Below are positions 1-13,249 of a DNA stretch of 64,000 bases, piece after piece; position 1 is the first letter of the stretch, and every line of letters starts with the position of its first letter. The DNA is taken from contig NC_135045.1 in assembly GCF_051020975.1 (NCBI RefSeq), positions 4,776,501-4,840,500 of the forward strand, given 5' to 3'. The notes beneath the pieces are model-generated. The model did no database searches, was not told the DNA's origin, and saw nothing but the letters and a program-made list of their open reading frames with translations. The translations under genes and the position numbers were made by a program. The DNA comes from Osmia lignaria lignaria. Its lineage: Eukaryota > Arthropoda > Insecta > Hymenoptera > Megachilidae.

Positions 1-1165
1 ATAACAATTATTGAAATTTTTATTTTATATTAATGATAATTTTCTGAGAAAACAGTATTATTGATTCAGTTTATTCTTCTCTATTGAATTCGCCATTGAA
101 GTAATGCCCACCTCTTATGGTACATCCTGTGTAACAACAGATTGCAATCATATTGGATCATTCGGAGTGGTAATCGAATAAATGGCTCTTTTTTCACCTG
201 GCCAACTGGAATCGAATCGTTCCATTTAGGTAAAAGGAGTCGCAGTCTCAATCGAGTCAATGGTTTACACGAAAAGGTCAAATATGTTGCACTGTCCTTT
301 GGAAAAGAGAGTTAACATTCGACGAGCAGAAAGAATCGATTTCCAGCCACTTTGATGTACTTGTCTCGAAATATCCTCGAGAGTGGATTTTCAATCGATA
401 CGGGTCACTTTCATCATCGTGTAGGGGAAGGTAAAGAGTATAATCGAGACTGAAGTATAGCATTGCCTTTAGAGAGCTCTCAGAGCTTGATAAAAGTGTT
501 AGAAAGTCGTAACATATAGTACATTTTATATAGAATTAAAAAAAAAGATACACACTTTATTATAATATTTATATTTTCTTATAAATTAGTAGTCACATAT
601 GAAACATTTAGAACTAAAGGGGTGCAAATGGCATTTGTTTGAATATTTTAATGAAGCATAGAAATAATTAGTTAAATCATTAGATATAATGTTGTAAATA
701 TCAACAATACCATTTGTATTTCTTTGGTTCTAAATAAATGCTCATATGAAAAAGTAGATAGTATAATTTTCATATTTCTTTTTTTACCATTACACCCATT
801 ACATTGGTAGTACTTGGACAATTGATACTTTCCATGGTCTTCATGGTAGCATTATTTCATTTTTCAAGAAAAAAGTATCTGTAGAAATGGACACATCTAT
901 CTCCATCAACTTTGAATTGATTTTGTTTCAGTTGAAAGCATTTAACCTCTGTTGTAAATACTGTTTCATCCTTTCTACGGTATAATTAGGTGTCTAGTTT
1001 CTGGTAGACCATTTTGTGTAATTAGGGTTGTCGGACTTAATGGGATGGTGTTACATTCGCTTAAAATATTAGCTGGCTTACTCAAGTTCCATACTCAGCA
1101 ACGTCGTAAACGTTCTGCTATGTAAACTATAAACTTTTGGAAAATGGAAGAAGAAATTGAACTTC

Positions 1166-1207
1166 TTGATTCATTATTGTGGCATTTTGATTCATTACTG
1201 TGGCACT
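1166..1207. repeat. 21-bp tandem duplication
   Basis: Two adjacent copies of a unit containing GATTCATTATTGTGGCA, the second with ACTG in place of ATTG. Period is 21 bp. No function is suggested. Confidence 0.75.
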
Positions 1208-1257
1208 CATGAAGAATTGTTGCTATTAAGTGTACAAATTAATTCTGGGTCTATTTT

Positions 1258-1356
1258 TTAATTGAAGATTTATTTTAGAAAATTATAGCATTCCTGATTA
1301 TTAAAATAATTGTTATCGTTATGAGTATTCTTGTACCATTTATAAAAGGGGTGGAA
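1258..1356 (+). repeat. Dispersed repeat, copy 1
   Basis: Shares a core (TTTAGAAAATTATAG, then TAATTGTTAT, then GAGTATTCTTG and AAAAGGGGTGGAA) with a shorter stretch at about 2790-2850 on the same strand, and in reverse orientation with about 6780-6960. Three diverged copies in 7 kb indicate an old interspersed element. No ends or coding capacity could be defined. Confidence 0.6.
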
Positions 1357-1486
1357 AAATATTCAAATGTAAAATATTAATTAGGAAGTAATAATACTGT
1401 AAAAATTTAATTAAAAGAGCTAGCATTGAAATCAAATATTATCAGTAAGAAATTAAATGCATTGAAGTTAAAATATTAATTGCCTC

Positions 1487-1617
1487 TTAACCCTGGAACG
1501 GTAGACTACAGAGAGAGAGCTCCGAATTTAATTTAATTTTGTATTTCATATTATTTTCATTTTATATTTTATGAGTTTGGGTCACGATTGACTCAGACTT
1601 CGCTGTTCAAGCGTTAA
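1487..1617 (+). mobile_element. TTAA-bounded MITE, family A, copy A1
   Basis: A 131-bp segment begins TTAACCCTGGAACGG and ends with the inverse-like CGCTGTTCAAGCGTTAA, so it is flanked by TTAA at both sides with imperfect inverted ends. The interior matches other copies at 36926, 39726 and 45863 (run AATTTAATTTAATTTTGTA, then TATTATTTTCATTTT). Near the right end is the palindrome-like GGGTCACGATTGACTC. TTAA targets and CCC-containing ends are typical of piggyBac-type transposons; assignment to that superfamily is inference. No coding sequence. Confidence 0.7.
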
Positions 1618-2789
1618 TATGAAACAATAATAATCATGAATAAATGATAATTTTTTAGCAAATGGTTTCATCGGTTCAGCATATGTATCAACAACTGCAC
1701 AAATAGTATACATCTTGAATACTATTTATAGCAGCTAATAATGTACAGAGTTATTATCTTTCTGTCGTATCGGCGGTATGCAATTGCATAAGCGTGTACT
1801 TAATGTAATTACCTTGTACTTAATTTACGTACACGAGAACGACGAACAGCCTGTTTAATTAAGTTACACCGATTCTAGTAATAATTTTGCTTCGATGCAA
1901 CCTGCTTCCCTGTACCTTGTACCTTTCATTTACATTTAACACTTTAATTGTCTAATTATTTTACATGAGAATTTTTGTACTTTAATTTAAATGATCATGA
2001 CTCGAGATAAAATTCTTGAAAAAATTGAACTCTACTATTAGAGGATATCTTAAAGTAGTGAAATAATGAGTATAGGGTAGATTAAATTCATTGAATATTC
2101 ATAATCTATCGATAAATACTCATTTATGTTGTACATGATTCTTGGAGGATAAGAAGAGATTAGACTCTTAATAGCTGGTAATTATTAATAATAATTATGA
2201 CAAAGTTTTGAATAAATTATAATAAATTTACTTGCTAGACCGCTAAGATTAGAAGAAACGATGATTTTAATATGCAAAGGAAAGGAGACTTTAATTATTC
2301 TTAATAATTTTAGTGGATTGTCAACTGATATCTGCGTAGAACACAAAAAAAATATATTAACAATTGCGATCATTTATTTTAAATTTTTATGAAATTTTAA
2401 TAGATGTTCTGTGACTATATAAAAATTAATAATTACTAAAAAATTAGTAAGTTAAAAAACTGATATTAGATATAATGGTAGTAGTATTAAAATGAATATT
2501 TTAATACCTGATGATAATACCTTCAAGGATGCTTTATTTTAAACCACGCATAGCACATTCTTCCCATTGATAAGATATTATAAAACAACCCTGTCATATC
2601 ACGATATCGTATGTCTTTCTTGATATGTTTGCGAAACGGAGACGTCAAACTTTTGCTAACTCTAATCCAAGCTCCATTACAAATGTTCGATAAATGGGAA
2701 AATATTTGAAGGACCATCAATTTTTGTAAAGATTTCAATTCGATTTATTATAAATAAACCTTAATATTTTGACGAAGGTGCTTTTGACG

Positions 2790-2850
2790 AATATTTTTAG
2801 AAAATTATAGTAACTCTGATTAATTAAATAATTGTTATATAACTGTGTCA
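2790..2850 (+). repeat. Dispersed repeat, copy 2 (partial)
   Basis: Carries TTTTTAGAAAATTATAGTAA and AATAATTGTTATATAAC, matching the repeat at 1258-1356. The right half is missing or too diverged to recognise. Confidence 0.5.
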
Positions 2851-3029
2851 TTTATTGGTGACACTTCAAATCCATCCAATCTTAATTTTTCTATTTTTTT
2901 CCTTTATTCCTAAAAATCAATTTTCACATCAAAATTCAATCTGATCGTTTATAAAATAGAGCTTTAACTTGAAGTGCCAATCATTGTATAGCTTACTCTA
3001 CATCGTTTAGTTTTCAAAATCGACGAACT

Positions 3030-3430
3030 CAAAATTCGTTGGGGTATAACATAGCTAACCTGACGCTCGTCGGATTAAAGCCAGACCGGAGTGGAAGCAT
3101 TGTCGGCCCCGCAAAATACATACCTACAATCGATAGCATTGGAGTTCGATCCTGGACCATGGTCGGCGAGTCAAAGCGACTTGCACCGGCGAAGGATGCG
3201 TGGAATGCAATGGGCGCGCCGCGGAGTGCTGTTCTCCTCCACCCTTTGCTCTCCCTTCACCTTCTCTTCTTTTCTCTTCTGCTGCTTCTTCCTTCCTTTC
3301 TTCTACCATCTCCCTCTCGCTCCCATCCTTTCTGTCCCTACAGCTTTCTTTCTCGCACAGTGTCTCGCCGCATTGTACAGGATGCTAAACAAGTAATGGC
3401 CATGGTCTACAGAGATGATCCTGGCTAGCG
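3030..3430. other. G+C-rich island with a polypyrimidine tract
   Basis: Base composition changes sharply here: 3050-3240 is CpG-rich, followed at about 3224-3345 by a run almost entirely of C and T on the + strand. Overlapping open frames in three + frames and one - frame result from the lack of AT-rich stops and do not look like conserved protein. It could be a regulatory island or a retained intronic sequence. Confidence 0.5.
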
Positions 3431-6400
3431 ATGGGACTTTGCTTGCAAATTTTCGAACAAGTCAAGAACATGCAGATTTTGAAAAATATAAAATTCTTGA
3501 AAACTGAAACGTCCTTAGATTATTACTATTGTTGTCATCTCAAAGATCTTTTTACATTATCAAAATTAAAAATTTTTTAAAGTTTTCAAAACTTGCAAAA
3601 CTTCGAAGAATTTTATAAGGCTTTGCAAAATTTGTAAGTCTTCCTATTCATAAATTTCCTTAGCAAGAAGTTTTATTGAAATTAATGATCTAAAGTTGGT
3701 GCCTTCTCCCTTATTAGCTAATTAGTAATAATTTTGTGAAATAATTGAAAAGTTCTCCAACGGAAAGTTCTACTCGACGAAATAAAAGATATTAAAATGA
3801 AAATAAATGCGAATCAAGAAAATATTATTTAAATAATAATTGAAAATGAAATTGTGTATTGGGAAGGTATTTTATGGTTTAGCAGAAAAATACTAAAATA
3901 AGATTTTTTATTGATCTGATAAAATTACAAGTTCAATTCCAGCATCGTTATTTCCTCCTGTCTCGTCGGTATAAGATGGGCTAGTTACTCGAATATTACC
4001 GCGACGCCATTCGAGCTTTCGTGAATTAAAATCCATTTATTTGTGGCGATGGAAAACGGAAACCGGCCGAACTGGTAGCCGAGGACGGCTTGACTAAACG
4101 ACGAGAACGGTTTCACTTATTTTCTTTACGTGTTTCGCGTAGCAGTGCTAAAAAAGGCAAGCCTTGGCGAGACGCGATCGACAAAAAGGCTCTCGTTCTG
4201 CTAGGATAATTCGCGTACATTGAAATTTACTGGCCGACTGGGACAATTTCTGTCTCTGAGCAGTTGAAGAAAATCAAAAACAACAGCATAAATTTATAAT
4301 AATGTAGAACGTTACGCGATATGTTAGTGCAACCGGAAAGCAGGTGATTTTGTACGATAAGATAAATAGAAAATGTAGAATATATTTTAATACACATTCC
4401 TGGTTTACGAGAAAAGTGGTTTTAAAATTTTTCCAAATCTTTGTAGGACATAAATTAAAATCTATTCAAATATCGTAAAAATTATTTTGTAATTAATATA
4501 AAAATTACAATTTTGATCAATTTATCTTCTCTAAATTGATTAAAATATGATAGTTTTATTTATAATTAGATTCTATAGTCCATGATTGAGTGGCGCAGCG
4601 AACGTGTTAACAAGCTTCTTTTTATGGCATGTACACCCTTGAGTCACGCAGATATGGGTGGTGTAATAACGAACGTATTAGAAACACCAATAACACTTGC
4701 TAAATAGTTCAATGCACTCGTGCATGTTGCATGCAACTGTAATTGCCTTGTAAATACAACATCATGCAACGCACCAGCAACTTACGCTTTCATTACTGTT
4801 ATCATTCTCATTTCACCACGTTTTGTCCTCTTTCCACCTCGTGTTTCATACCAGCTCTGTTATCACGAACCTACACGTTTATGGTATTTGTCTCGTTACG
4901 CTCGACTCGTTTGTTTATAAAGGATTGTCCCCAGAGAGTAATAAATACACCTCTTCTCCAAGAGGGAGAACAGGAGGGAACAGAAGCGAAATTTTCGGCA
5001 AGAATAACGCGTTCTCTTCTTACTTCCGGTTTTCTCCATTCGTGTCAAGGGAACGGATTAAGGTGGTTGTATCGTGAAATTCATATCAAAAATTCAAGAT
5101 ATTATTATATAAAGGAAACTATGCTAATTTTGCCTCTCACTAATCATTGACACTTAATTTTAATAAAAATTCATAAGAATCGAAGAAATAAAATATTATT
5201 TTTCTAAGTATGTAGTTATTTACTTTTTAACACAGTACGCTCGTACCTAATTGTAAGTTCAAACGTATATTTAATTTTTGTTCAATTACCAACTTTAATG
5301 GAAAAAGAGTAGGTGATAATTTTGTTATTTTTGTAAAAATAGAAACCAGCTTTTTTATTAAAATACGAAACACAACTACAAATTGAATTTTAAAATGTTA
5401 TGCTAGTAATTACTTGCTTTGTAATAGGTATTGAAGGAAATTTAAATTTAAATTTTACCGAGGATCTATACATAAGTTAGCTACTGTAGAGTTCTGTTAT
5501 TAAAACAGAGAAGAAAAAGCAAGGAACTTTGCTTTAAAAGTTCTCTCTTTAAAGTGGAACATTATGAAACTTTTCAAATCTTTTTCTTCTTTGATGCAGA
5601 CCATACATTGTGAAAACAAATAAGCGAAGTAATGTTATGGTTGAGGAAATCTTTGAAGAAATACTGTTTTTTTGAAAAATAAAAATTTATTTTCGGGTAT
5701 ACGTGATGCATATTTTACGATTATTTAAGTAATTTAAATTTATTTTTCCCATTTATTTTATTACATCCGATTTCAAAGCTTGAATAAAATTGAATAAAAG
5801 CTGTTTGAATTGGATGAAACGTATATCGCATTTTATTTGAGATTTCCTTGCCAAACAGATTTAGTAATTGTTTGATGAGATTGATGTTCAAAAATAAAAT
5901 AACGGGTTAAATTTATCAAAGAACCTTACAGTTCTCAAAGTTGAAACAAAACAATTAGAGAATAATTTAGAGAAATACGTATCTTTAAACAGTATAAGAC
6001 CATAAACTGTCGTAAAGAAAAATTGTCAGAGAATTTCATGTTACATAACTCAGAAAGTCTCCAGAAAAACCGAAAACGAAGTTCTGTCTCTGTCAAGAGG
6101 AACGACTAGAAGTTTTCTTGTAACCAACATAATATAAGTTGAAAACTTCACTCTCAACGTCTTCGCAAAATGTTAAAGACGATTCTCCCTTCTATCCTTA
6201 TTTATTTCTACGCGAAATAAATATTTCATATTTGTTCAAAACGAAAATAAATGTGTTTCTCTCCTGTTGCAAAGAATATTAACAAAGTGTCCACCTACAA
6301 TTTCGATGAAACTTTAACCCTTGTTTTGAACAAATTAATCCCTCTGTTTATGAGAATTTTATCATCTTTTATTAAAGGTCTTCGAAGAATATATTCAAAA

Positions 6401-6779
6401 AAATATTCCACATATATTTTTTTTAATGACGAAATTTCGTATGTGAAGGGTGGGAATAATTCTTAAAATTTGGGGTGAAAAATTCGTACTCCAAGGAAAT
6501 ATTTCGGAAACTTCGGGTCAGTGATTTAGGTCAGTTATGAGCGACCGACCAGGCAAACTGTTTGTGTGACCTACATAAGTACACCAATCAGCTAAAGTGA
6601 AAAACTTTTGGCATGATATATGGAACTATAAAATAACTTTCCAAAAGGAGACATTATTATATATTCATTTATTTTATCATATCTGTGCAGTCTATACTTC
6701 AGCAGTTTTTAAAGTAATAAATTAACTTATAAATTATAATATTATCACTTTAGAAGATTCAGTATTCTAACGAGCAATT

Positions 6780-6960
6780 CTGGCAATTACTAAACAATTT
6801 AAATTTAATTCTAGATTTCTATAAATTATAATTTTTTTACACTTTACACAATTTCTTAATTCCACCCCTTTTATGGATTTGAAATGATACCAATAGATGG
6901 TGCAAGAATACTCATAAGGATAACAATTATTATAACAATTGAATTTACTACAATTTTTTA
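6780..6960 (-). repeat. Dispersed repeat, copy 3 (reverse)
   Basis: The reverse complement carries AATAATTGTTAT, then ATGAGTATTCTTG and ATAAAAGGGGTGGAA in the same order and spacing as 1258-1356. An apparent 118-codon frame on this strand runs through the repeat and is probably meaningless. Confidence 0.6.
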
Positions 6961-7013
6961 CAAATAAATCTACAGTTAAGAATGAAGAAACATCGAAACA
7001 TCTTTGTAGGTTT

Positions 7014-7053
7014 GGATCACGATTGATCCAGCATCCACCGTTCGATTGATTAA
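7014..7053 (+). mobile_element. TTAA element family A, right end only
   Basis: GGATCACGATTGATCC at 7014-7029 followed by GCATCCACCGTTCGATTGATTAA parallels the right ends of the elements at 1487-1617 and 45863-46042. It ends in TTAA. The left part is not recognisable. Confidence 0.5.
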
Positions 7054-7140
7054 TAGACACCATCGATTGACTCTGAATGGAATCGTTAATAACGGGTAAT
7101 AGGTGATTGGAAATGGTATCCAACTCATCGATACCTTTCC

Positions 7141-7470
7141 TAACGATTCGCGTTTAGAAACGTGTGCCAACTAGTGGACGAGTGTCTCTGACGTCAACTC
7201 GGTTAAATTGGCTGAACTTTGAACTCGTGAGTAATCGGCCTGCCGGCGTTTCTCGCGTTTCATTCTTCATCAAGTTGGTCGAAGTCGAGAGACAGCCTGC
7301 AAAAGAACTTCGTCTCTCTCGAGTCTTGTCAACCAATGACGTGACTTCGGGACACAGTTCCCTGCTACTCGAGTTTCTCTTGCGAAATTGCAAAACATAT
7401 CGCCGGGAAACTCGGAAGGAAAGTTCCGATTGTCGGTGTTGGTATGCGTCCTTCAAGTGACCATGTTGAA
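7141..7470. other. G+C-rich island with overlapping frames on both strands
   Basis: Two open frames of about 100 codons run opposite each other over almost the same bases. Neither resembles a known family and no convincing splice signals frame them. I read the segment as a non-coding G+C island, with regulatory function possible but not shown. Confidence 0.45.
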
Positions 7471-10449
7471 ATTTATTTCCGTATTGGCTGGGTCAAGTTT
7501 GATCGAGTTCAGTGCCAGTTAAGATTGGAAATGGAAGAAAATTTCTTACTCAACTTCAATTACAATCTGCTACTTCTATTACATCTTTTATGCAATATCT
7601 TTTTTTTTTTTATTTAAGACTGTCGCTAACATTGTTGTTACAATTTAAATTTTTCATGTACCTATAACTTAATAATATCAACTTTAATATTAAGTTATTA
7701 AAATATTATAATATCATTACGTTTCCAATAAATCTGATACAAAATTTTAATTATTGGGCAAAAATGATGTCCCTCTGGTACCTCGAAGGACTAAAATTCA
7801 GAAACTCGTGAAATAAAGGATTTACTTTCTGAAAAGTACGTACAATTTTAAGAAGCATATAAGAATTTTAAGATAAAAGGTTACCGCGATGGAACTTCCT
7901 CTTTTATCTTGAATTTCGCTTCTTCAGAAGTTAGATTTCCCCGTTTAAAGATACACGCACCGGAGAAACTTGAAGTGAAGCTAAAATTTTGTTGAAAAAG
8001 TAAACCAGTGTTGTATCTCCAGCGTGAAATTTACATATGTTTAACTGACGCTGAGTTTACTCTTTACTCAACTGACTTTTCGTTAAACCTTTCGCTCCAT
8101 GAACTTCAGCATTTAGTCGTAGTAGGATTATTAATGCTGAGAACTTGATTTTCAACTACTTTAAGCACACACATTCTACAGAGAAGTTTGGAAGTTCCTA
8201 ATTTGCATAATTTTGTCATTTCTGAATTAGGTTTTTTGCAAGGAATCTGACAAACGAGGATTGTAAGAACATTTAAAATAAAAATTCATTGAGCTTAACA
8301 AGTTTTTAATTATCGTTTCTATTCAATAAACTATTTCGTATTTATGCTCCTATTATAATCTTTATCCGTATAGAGCTCTTGCCATAGTTTACTACAACAT
8401 TGTTATACGGTCCATGACCTTATATTGAAAATAAAGCCCCAGAATGAAAAATGATACAGGACTTCTCAATCTCTTTTGCCATAAATAATTCACTGTTTTT
8501 ATGACGGTGATCCTTTTATGACACAACCTGTATACAGGTTACAAATGACATAAAACGTATGGGAAATCTTAACTGGATCACTGTGCACACATAGAGACAG
8601 AGCTGTGCAAATGGGGATAATCTGTAGTTCCTGCTTAGGCGATGCTTTTGTGCGGGCGTTTCGCATTGAAATCCCCCTCGTCCAAGGGGGCCAGCCTCGT
8701 TTGTACCTGCACAAATCAAATGGGTTTAAACAACGTCACGTTGATAAACGAGGGTTTTGACTATGGCCAGCCTGGCTAAAACAGACGAATTAATTTCACG
8801 GTGGAATCGGCTCCGCTCCTTATCGAATTTCAACGTCGCATTCGCAACGATTTAATATTAGCTCTATCCCGTCGCTACGTTTATCGACGAACGAGCTTAA
8901 TGACTCGCGAATGGAATCTCGAACGATTTTATTTCCCACGGTAATCGATATTTATTATCACTACTATTCTTTTCATTTTAGTTGTTACTCGCGGTTAATG
9001 GTGATTTTATTTCATTGCTACCGCTCAATAATTGGAACGTAAAAGTTTTATGGTACCGGCTTGCTATGGATCAACTGATCGAATGCTTCGGATGGTATTT
9101 AAGAGATTTAGTTTGTTACAAATAGTTTATATTTCAAAAAATGTTGCAAATATAATGCCATTTATATTTATAAAAAAAAGTGTTATCACTCAGAAATAAA
9201 TTACCAAAAATGTGATACATATTCCATGAACTGATTAAAATGGTTTAAGTTCCTAAATTTCAGTTTTATTGTTATACAAAGAAGTTTTGAAATTGGATTT
9301 TAGATAAATTTTGTTTTAGATTAACTCGTTTATGGTCTACCCCTTTCCAACGCAAAGCTCTTTCCTGGGAGATTAATCACGTACTGAAAAGCATTGTCTG
9401 ACAATATCCTATTATCCTTCATTGTTTTAATAAATTTATTCTACACTGTTTAATTATCATCCATAGAGACGAAAATTACATAGACCACGAATTAAAAATA
9501 TTCTATGCAGTAAAAGAATAGTTTGTCGTATATTTTTCTCAAAAGCATTTATAAACATTCCGATCACTAAATTGTGCAAATTATTTCAATAATATCTATT
9601 AAAATTATTCAAGATACTTATTAATTATAGCATTATCAAAAGGCAAAATAATTTTGGCCTAAAATCTCTTTTCACTTGTGATAATTTAAAATATTTAGAA
9701 TTTTTCTGTTTCACTAATAATAAAAATAATAATTAAAAATATGCCTCTGTTAAATACCACAATGTGTTATTATCCAACCAACACGCCAAGTGTTGACATC
9801 TTAATAAAGACAGCTGGATCTAATTAGTTCGGAATCCAGCATATCTTTCAATTACCATCACAATCGTCTACGAACTTAGATTTACGAGTGAACTGATTCA
9901 TTCAGAAGCGATATCACGATACAACTCCCATTGAATGTTACAAGTTCAAATATGTGTTGAACAGTGTAATCGAATTAGCTCCATCGTCGGTTTCCTTCGT
10001 TATCTTGGAACGTGATCCATGCAAAAGACGATGGTTACAGCCGACAGCGTTGCGAGTACGTTATAATGCAGAGAATGAAGGTACAGCAGAGTGTTACGAG
10101 ATTCTCCGTTCCACCCTGTCTGAGCTCTCCCAAGTCTGCTTTCGAAGCGACCGAGCTAATGGAAGTCTGTCATGAAATAAACTTGTCTCTACTTACGTAC
10201 ACGCAACGATACCTTTTCAGACGCTTCAAGAAGTCACAGTGTATGATACATTAATGTCGTTGGTCAGTAGAATGTGTACACAGTGTGGTCTTAATGCTTT
10301 CGTTGCCACAGTAAAAATGGACATGTGTAGCAAGGCATATTGAAACTCTAATTGAAGCGTTAAGTGGAAAATTAGCTATTTTTAAATAATCTCAAAATGA
10401 AATGTAAAGTGAGTAAAATTGCGCAGTCAAGAAGAGTGAAAAAAAAAAT
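7471..10449. other. Non-coding stretch, no gene seen
   Basis: Mixed composition: a CpG-richer patch at about 8640-8960 containing a short hairpin (CCCCCT and AGGGGG, six-base loop, near 8672-8690), otherwise AT-rich. The region near 9950-10250 is slightly G+C-rich with short open frames but no recognisable domain. Confidence 0.5.
10285..10352 (+). mobile_element. TTAA element family B, left-end fragment
   Basis: TTAATGCTTTCGTTGCCACA followed by GTAAAAATGGACATGTG and AAGGCATATTGAAA parallels the segment starting at 24379 and, less closely, those at 18494 and about 12222. The right end was not found. Assigned to the TTAA class by its left end only. Confidence 0.5.
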
Positions 10450-10770
10450 TAAATATTTTAGTACTTTAAAAATTTAATACAGTAGTGTTGGATATTCAAA
10501 TGTTTTAATACTCAAAAATTTTAATATGCTAGTATACTGGAGATTCTAATATTTGAATACTTGGAAATTTTTATAATTTAGTATTGAAGATTCAGATACT
10601 TGAATATTTAAAAATTTTAATAATTCTGGTATTGGAAATTCAAATATTCTAGGATTGGTAATCCGAATATTTGAATACATGAAAATTCAAGTATTTTTAA
10701 ACTTAGGAAGCTAAATATTCTAATTATATCGAAGTTCCAAGTATTCCAACACTTAGAATTCAAATACACA
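10450..10770. repeat. Degenerate AT-rich tandem repeat, about 48 bp
   Basis: Successive units start TTCAAATG (10495), TTCTAATATTTG (10544), TTCAGATACTTG (10591) and TTCAAATATT (10639), giving periods of 49, 47 and 48 bp. Each unit contains a TTTAATA-type block and a TAGTATTGGAGA-type block. Flanking parts up to about 10770 are more decayed copies. Similar composition is seen at 51040-51200. Confidence 0.7.
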
Positions 10771-12661
10771 AAAATGTATACCCCATATGCTTTCTTTGGG
10801 TTTACATAAAATTTTCCAGGTATATATAGTGTGAATACATATACTTAGATACATATGCATAAGAGGAGGAAAAGTCAGTCGTTTGTCGCTTTCGGTATAG
10901 TAGAAGGTAAAGTTCCAATAGATATGGTATTTTATATTCTTCGCCATGACTCGTGTCGTCTGGACAGGACATACGAGCATGTGTATGGATAGTCGAGGAC
11001 CCTCGGAATGGTATTGTCTCGTAGGTAGGGCAGGATGTGTTATTCATCAGTGTTTGAGGACAGGCCTTGCACTCTGCACAACTTTTCTGAATGCCTGTCA
11101 TAGCGGTATGAATCTTTGAAATTCCGAGTTCCACTTGTTGACGGAAGGAATTGAAATACGATTCTTGAACAAAACGTTTCCCTATACCGTTAATACAGGT
11201 GGTTTCTGTATGTTTTAAATCATTTACACTCCTTTTTTGTTTGATTATCAAGATTAATAATATTTTAGAATTTTCATGTTGTATTATCTCAAATTAAAAT
11301 AAAAAATTTTAATTGAAAATTCAATATTGTAATGAAAATTTGCTTGTTATTTAAAATTCTTTATTCTTCAAGAAATAAATTAGAAAAGTTTAAATTACGA
11401 CATAACTACTATGATATTGCTTTTTTGAAAATTTTTAAGTAGAATGAAAATAGCTTGAAAGACAATGAAATTTAATAAAGCAGTTGATTTTTAAAATCAT
11501 TTTAATTTTCGGAGCACAAAAATTGAATATGTAACTTGGAATTTTGAATACTGCAATATGCATATTAATGATAAACAATAAATCTGGTTACTTAAATTGC
11601 ACATACAGGGATGAATATGTATATTCGATTTGAATGTAGCGTATGATGAAAAATAGATGAACGAAAATTCTATTTACGGATTCGATGAACTATACGAATA
11701 TATGTACAGTTCGATGTCACTGTTTGCATATTGCTTCAGCACTTTCGATTGTACAGATTGTGTGTATCTATGCAAATTTCGACACGAATGGAGCCCAAGG
11801 AAATTTTGGTATGTATGAATACCAGAACCACGGTGCAAAATCAATATACAGGGTGTTCCGCCACTTTCCATACAAACTATACCAGTGTATTCTACAGCTA
11901 ACAATGGAATCACAATGTCATGTAACAAAATAGATGTTTTATCAAAATATTGTGAAAAAAAGAAAATATGATAATACATATTATTATATAGAAGAAGAAT
12001 GATTATTTAATTATATAATAAATCAATATTTTTCATTGGATTATTATATAAAATTAAAGAGCTGCTTAAAAACATGTGGAAAAATATTTTTATTGTTGGG
12101 TCAAGATCGACCCAGTATCCATTGTGCGTATGATTACATATCGTGCTACCCACTGTCTGAGGGTTAAATATGGAATTTGAAGGATTCCCATTCTAGCATT
12201 CCAGCCGTTTATTCACACGTTGTCTACCACAGTGGAAACGGACGTGTGTGGTCTGACAGATTGAAAGTAATTATTAAGGATACGGACAGTTAATTTGCTT
12301 TTGTGGAAGAAATATTTTTGCAAACAGTATTTTTTATCCGACTTCGAAAAAGGAGGAGATTACTCAATTCGATCAGTATATTTATTTTTACTATTTAGCA
12401 GAGTGTATCCGATTCTTCGTTGAACAAATATCTAAATAGTTCCATTTCATTCAACGTCGAGTATTTCTACATCTGTTGGTGTATTCATCCTTCTGTGCTA
12501 TGTAAGCCATAGAGCATTCATCCAATATTGGATATCCTCTGCTCATCCTTTCAAGTTCTTAGTACCGTTTACATCTTCGTTCGTTTTTATCATTCAGATG
12601 AGTATCAGTAAGATTAAACGTATTAAATTCGTAGAATCCATTTTATACGTTGAGATATTTA
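10771..12661. other. Non-coding stretch, no gene seen
   Basis: An open frame on the - strand (10802-11251, 149 codons) shows no recognisable domain. A CAGGGTGTTCC motif lies at 11849-11859. A family A right end is at 12098-12167, and a fragment like family B (CCACAGTGGAAACGGACGTG) is at about 12222. Confidence 0.5.
12098..12167 (+). mobile_element. TTAA element family A, right end only
   Basis: Begins with GGGTCAAGATCGACCC, followed by CAGTATCCATTGTGCG and, 50 bp further on, GAGGGTTAA. Order and content match the right halves of the complete family A copies, but the last part is longer. Left half not seen. Confidence 0.45.
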
Positions 12662-12791
12662 AATAATATTATTCCTTTTCAAAGAGTAATTATTTCAAAG
12701 TCTTTATTGGTACAAATGTGAATAATATTATTCCTTTTCAAAGAGTAATTATTTCAAAGCCTTTATTGGTACAAATGTGAATAATATTATT
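12662..12791. repeat. 59-bp tandem duplication, nearly identical
   Basis: Copies at 12662-12720 and 12721-12779 differ at a single base (T at 12701, C at 12760), and a third copy begins at 12780 with AATAATATTATT before diverging. Such identity implies a recent duplication, useful as a length polymorphism. Confidence 0.9.
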
Positions 12792-13249
12792 GCAAAATTA
12801 TTAATAATATTATTACAGAAGGTTATTAATCTTCCACTTACAGTATGCAATTAGACTATTATAAAATAAATTGGTCATTGCGATATTATGGCTTCCTTGA
12901 TACCATATGACTTTAGCAATGAAACTTTTTGATATTTGCAAATTTAAAAATTTATAATTTAAAAATAAAACTTAAATATAATTCCATCAATGGATAAAAG
13001 TATATTATGGAGGGGGAGGAAAAAGGTTCCACAAAGTGTATGGCTATCAAAGGGTTAAAAAAAATGATTGAAAATTAGATTTTTATTCCGAATTAATTCA
13101 ACCCAAATAATGCACCATGGATAATAATTCTTTATTTACAACTATCTATGTGTATGTCATCCTCTAAATAAAACCAAAGAATATTTCTTGGAAATATTGT
13201 CTCTCTCAGGGGGGTCGAATTTACACCTTTGCTTATCATTTACCCATGA

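Larger units (their letters stand above)
1..3029. other. AT-rich stretch, no gene seen
   Basis: No exon with credible splice sites or conserved protein is visible on either strand; the open frames here are all short and unlike known families. It probably lies in a large upstream intron of the glypican gene whose exons begin at 18136, but that is inference. It holds a 21-bp duplication (1166-1207), two copies of a dispersed repeat (near 1258 and 2790) and one complete TTAA-bounded element (1487-1617), listed separately. Confidence 0.6.
3431..7140. other. Non-coding stretch, no gene seen
   Basis: Mostly AT-rich with a moderately G+C-rich patch around 3960-4260. Open frames at 4720-5150 and 6251-6466 show no family resemblance. 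Contains the reversed dispersed repeat near 6780-6960 and a family A right end at 7014-7053. Confidence 0.55.

Noticed and set aside
3145..3175. GAGTTCGATCCTGG resembles a tRNA B box
   Set aside because: No A box, no acceptor stem and no cloverleaf can be drawn around it.
7154..7460. Two opposite frames of about 100 codons over the same bases
   Set aside because: Explained by few stops in G+C-rich DNA; neither shows conserved motifs or splice context.
10802..11251. 149-codon frame on the - strand
   Set aside because: Scattered Cys, His and Thr with no domain pattern; no codon or splice evidence.
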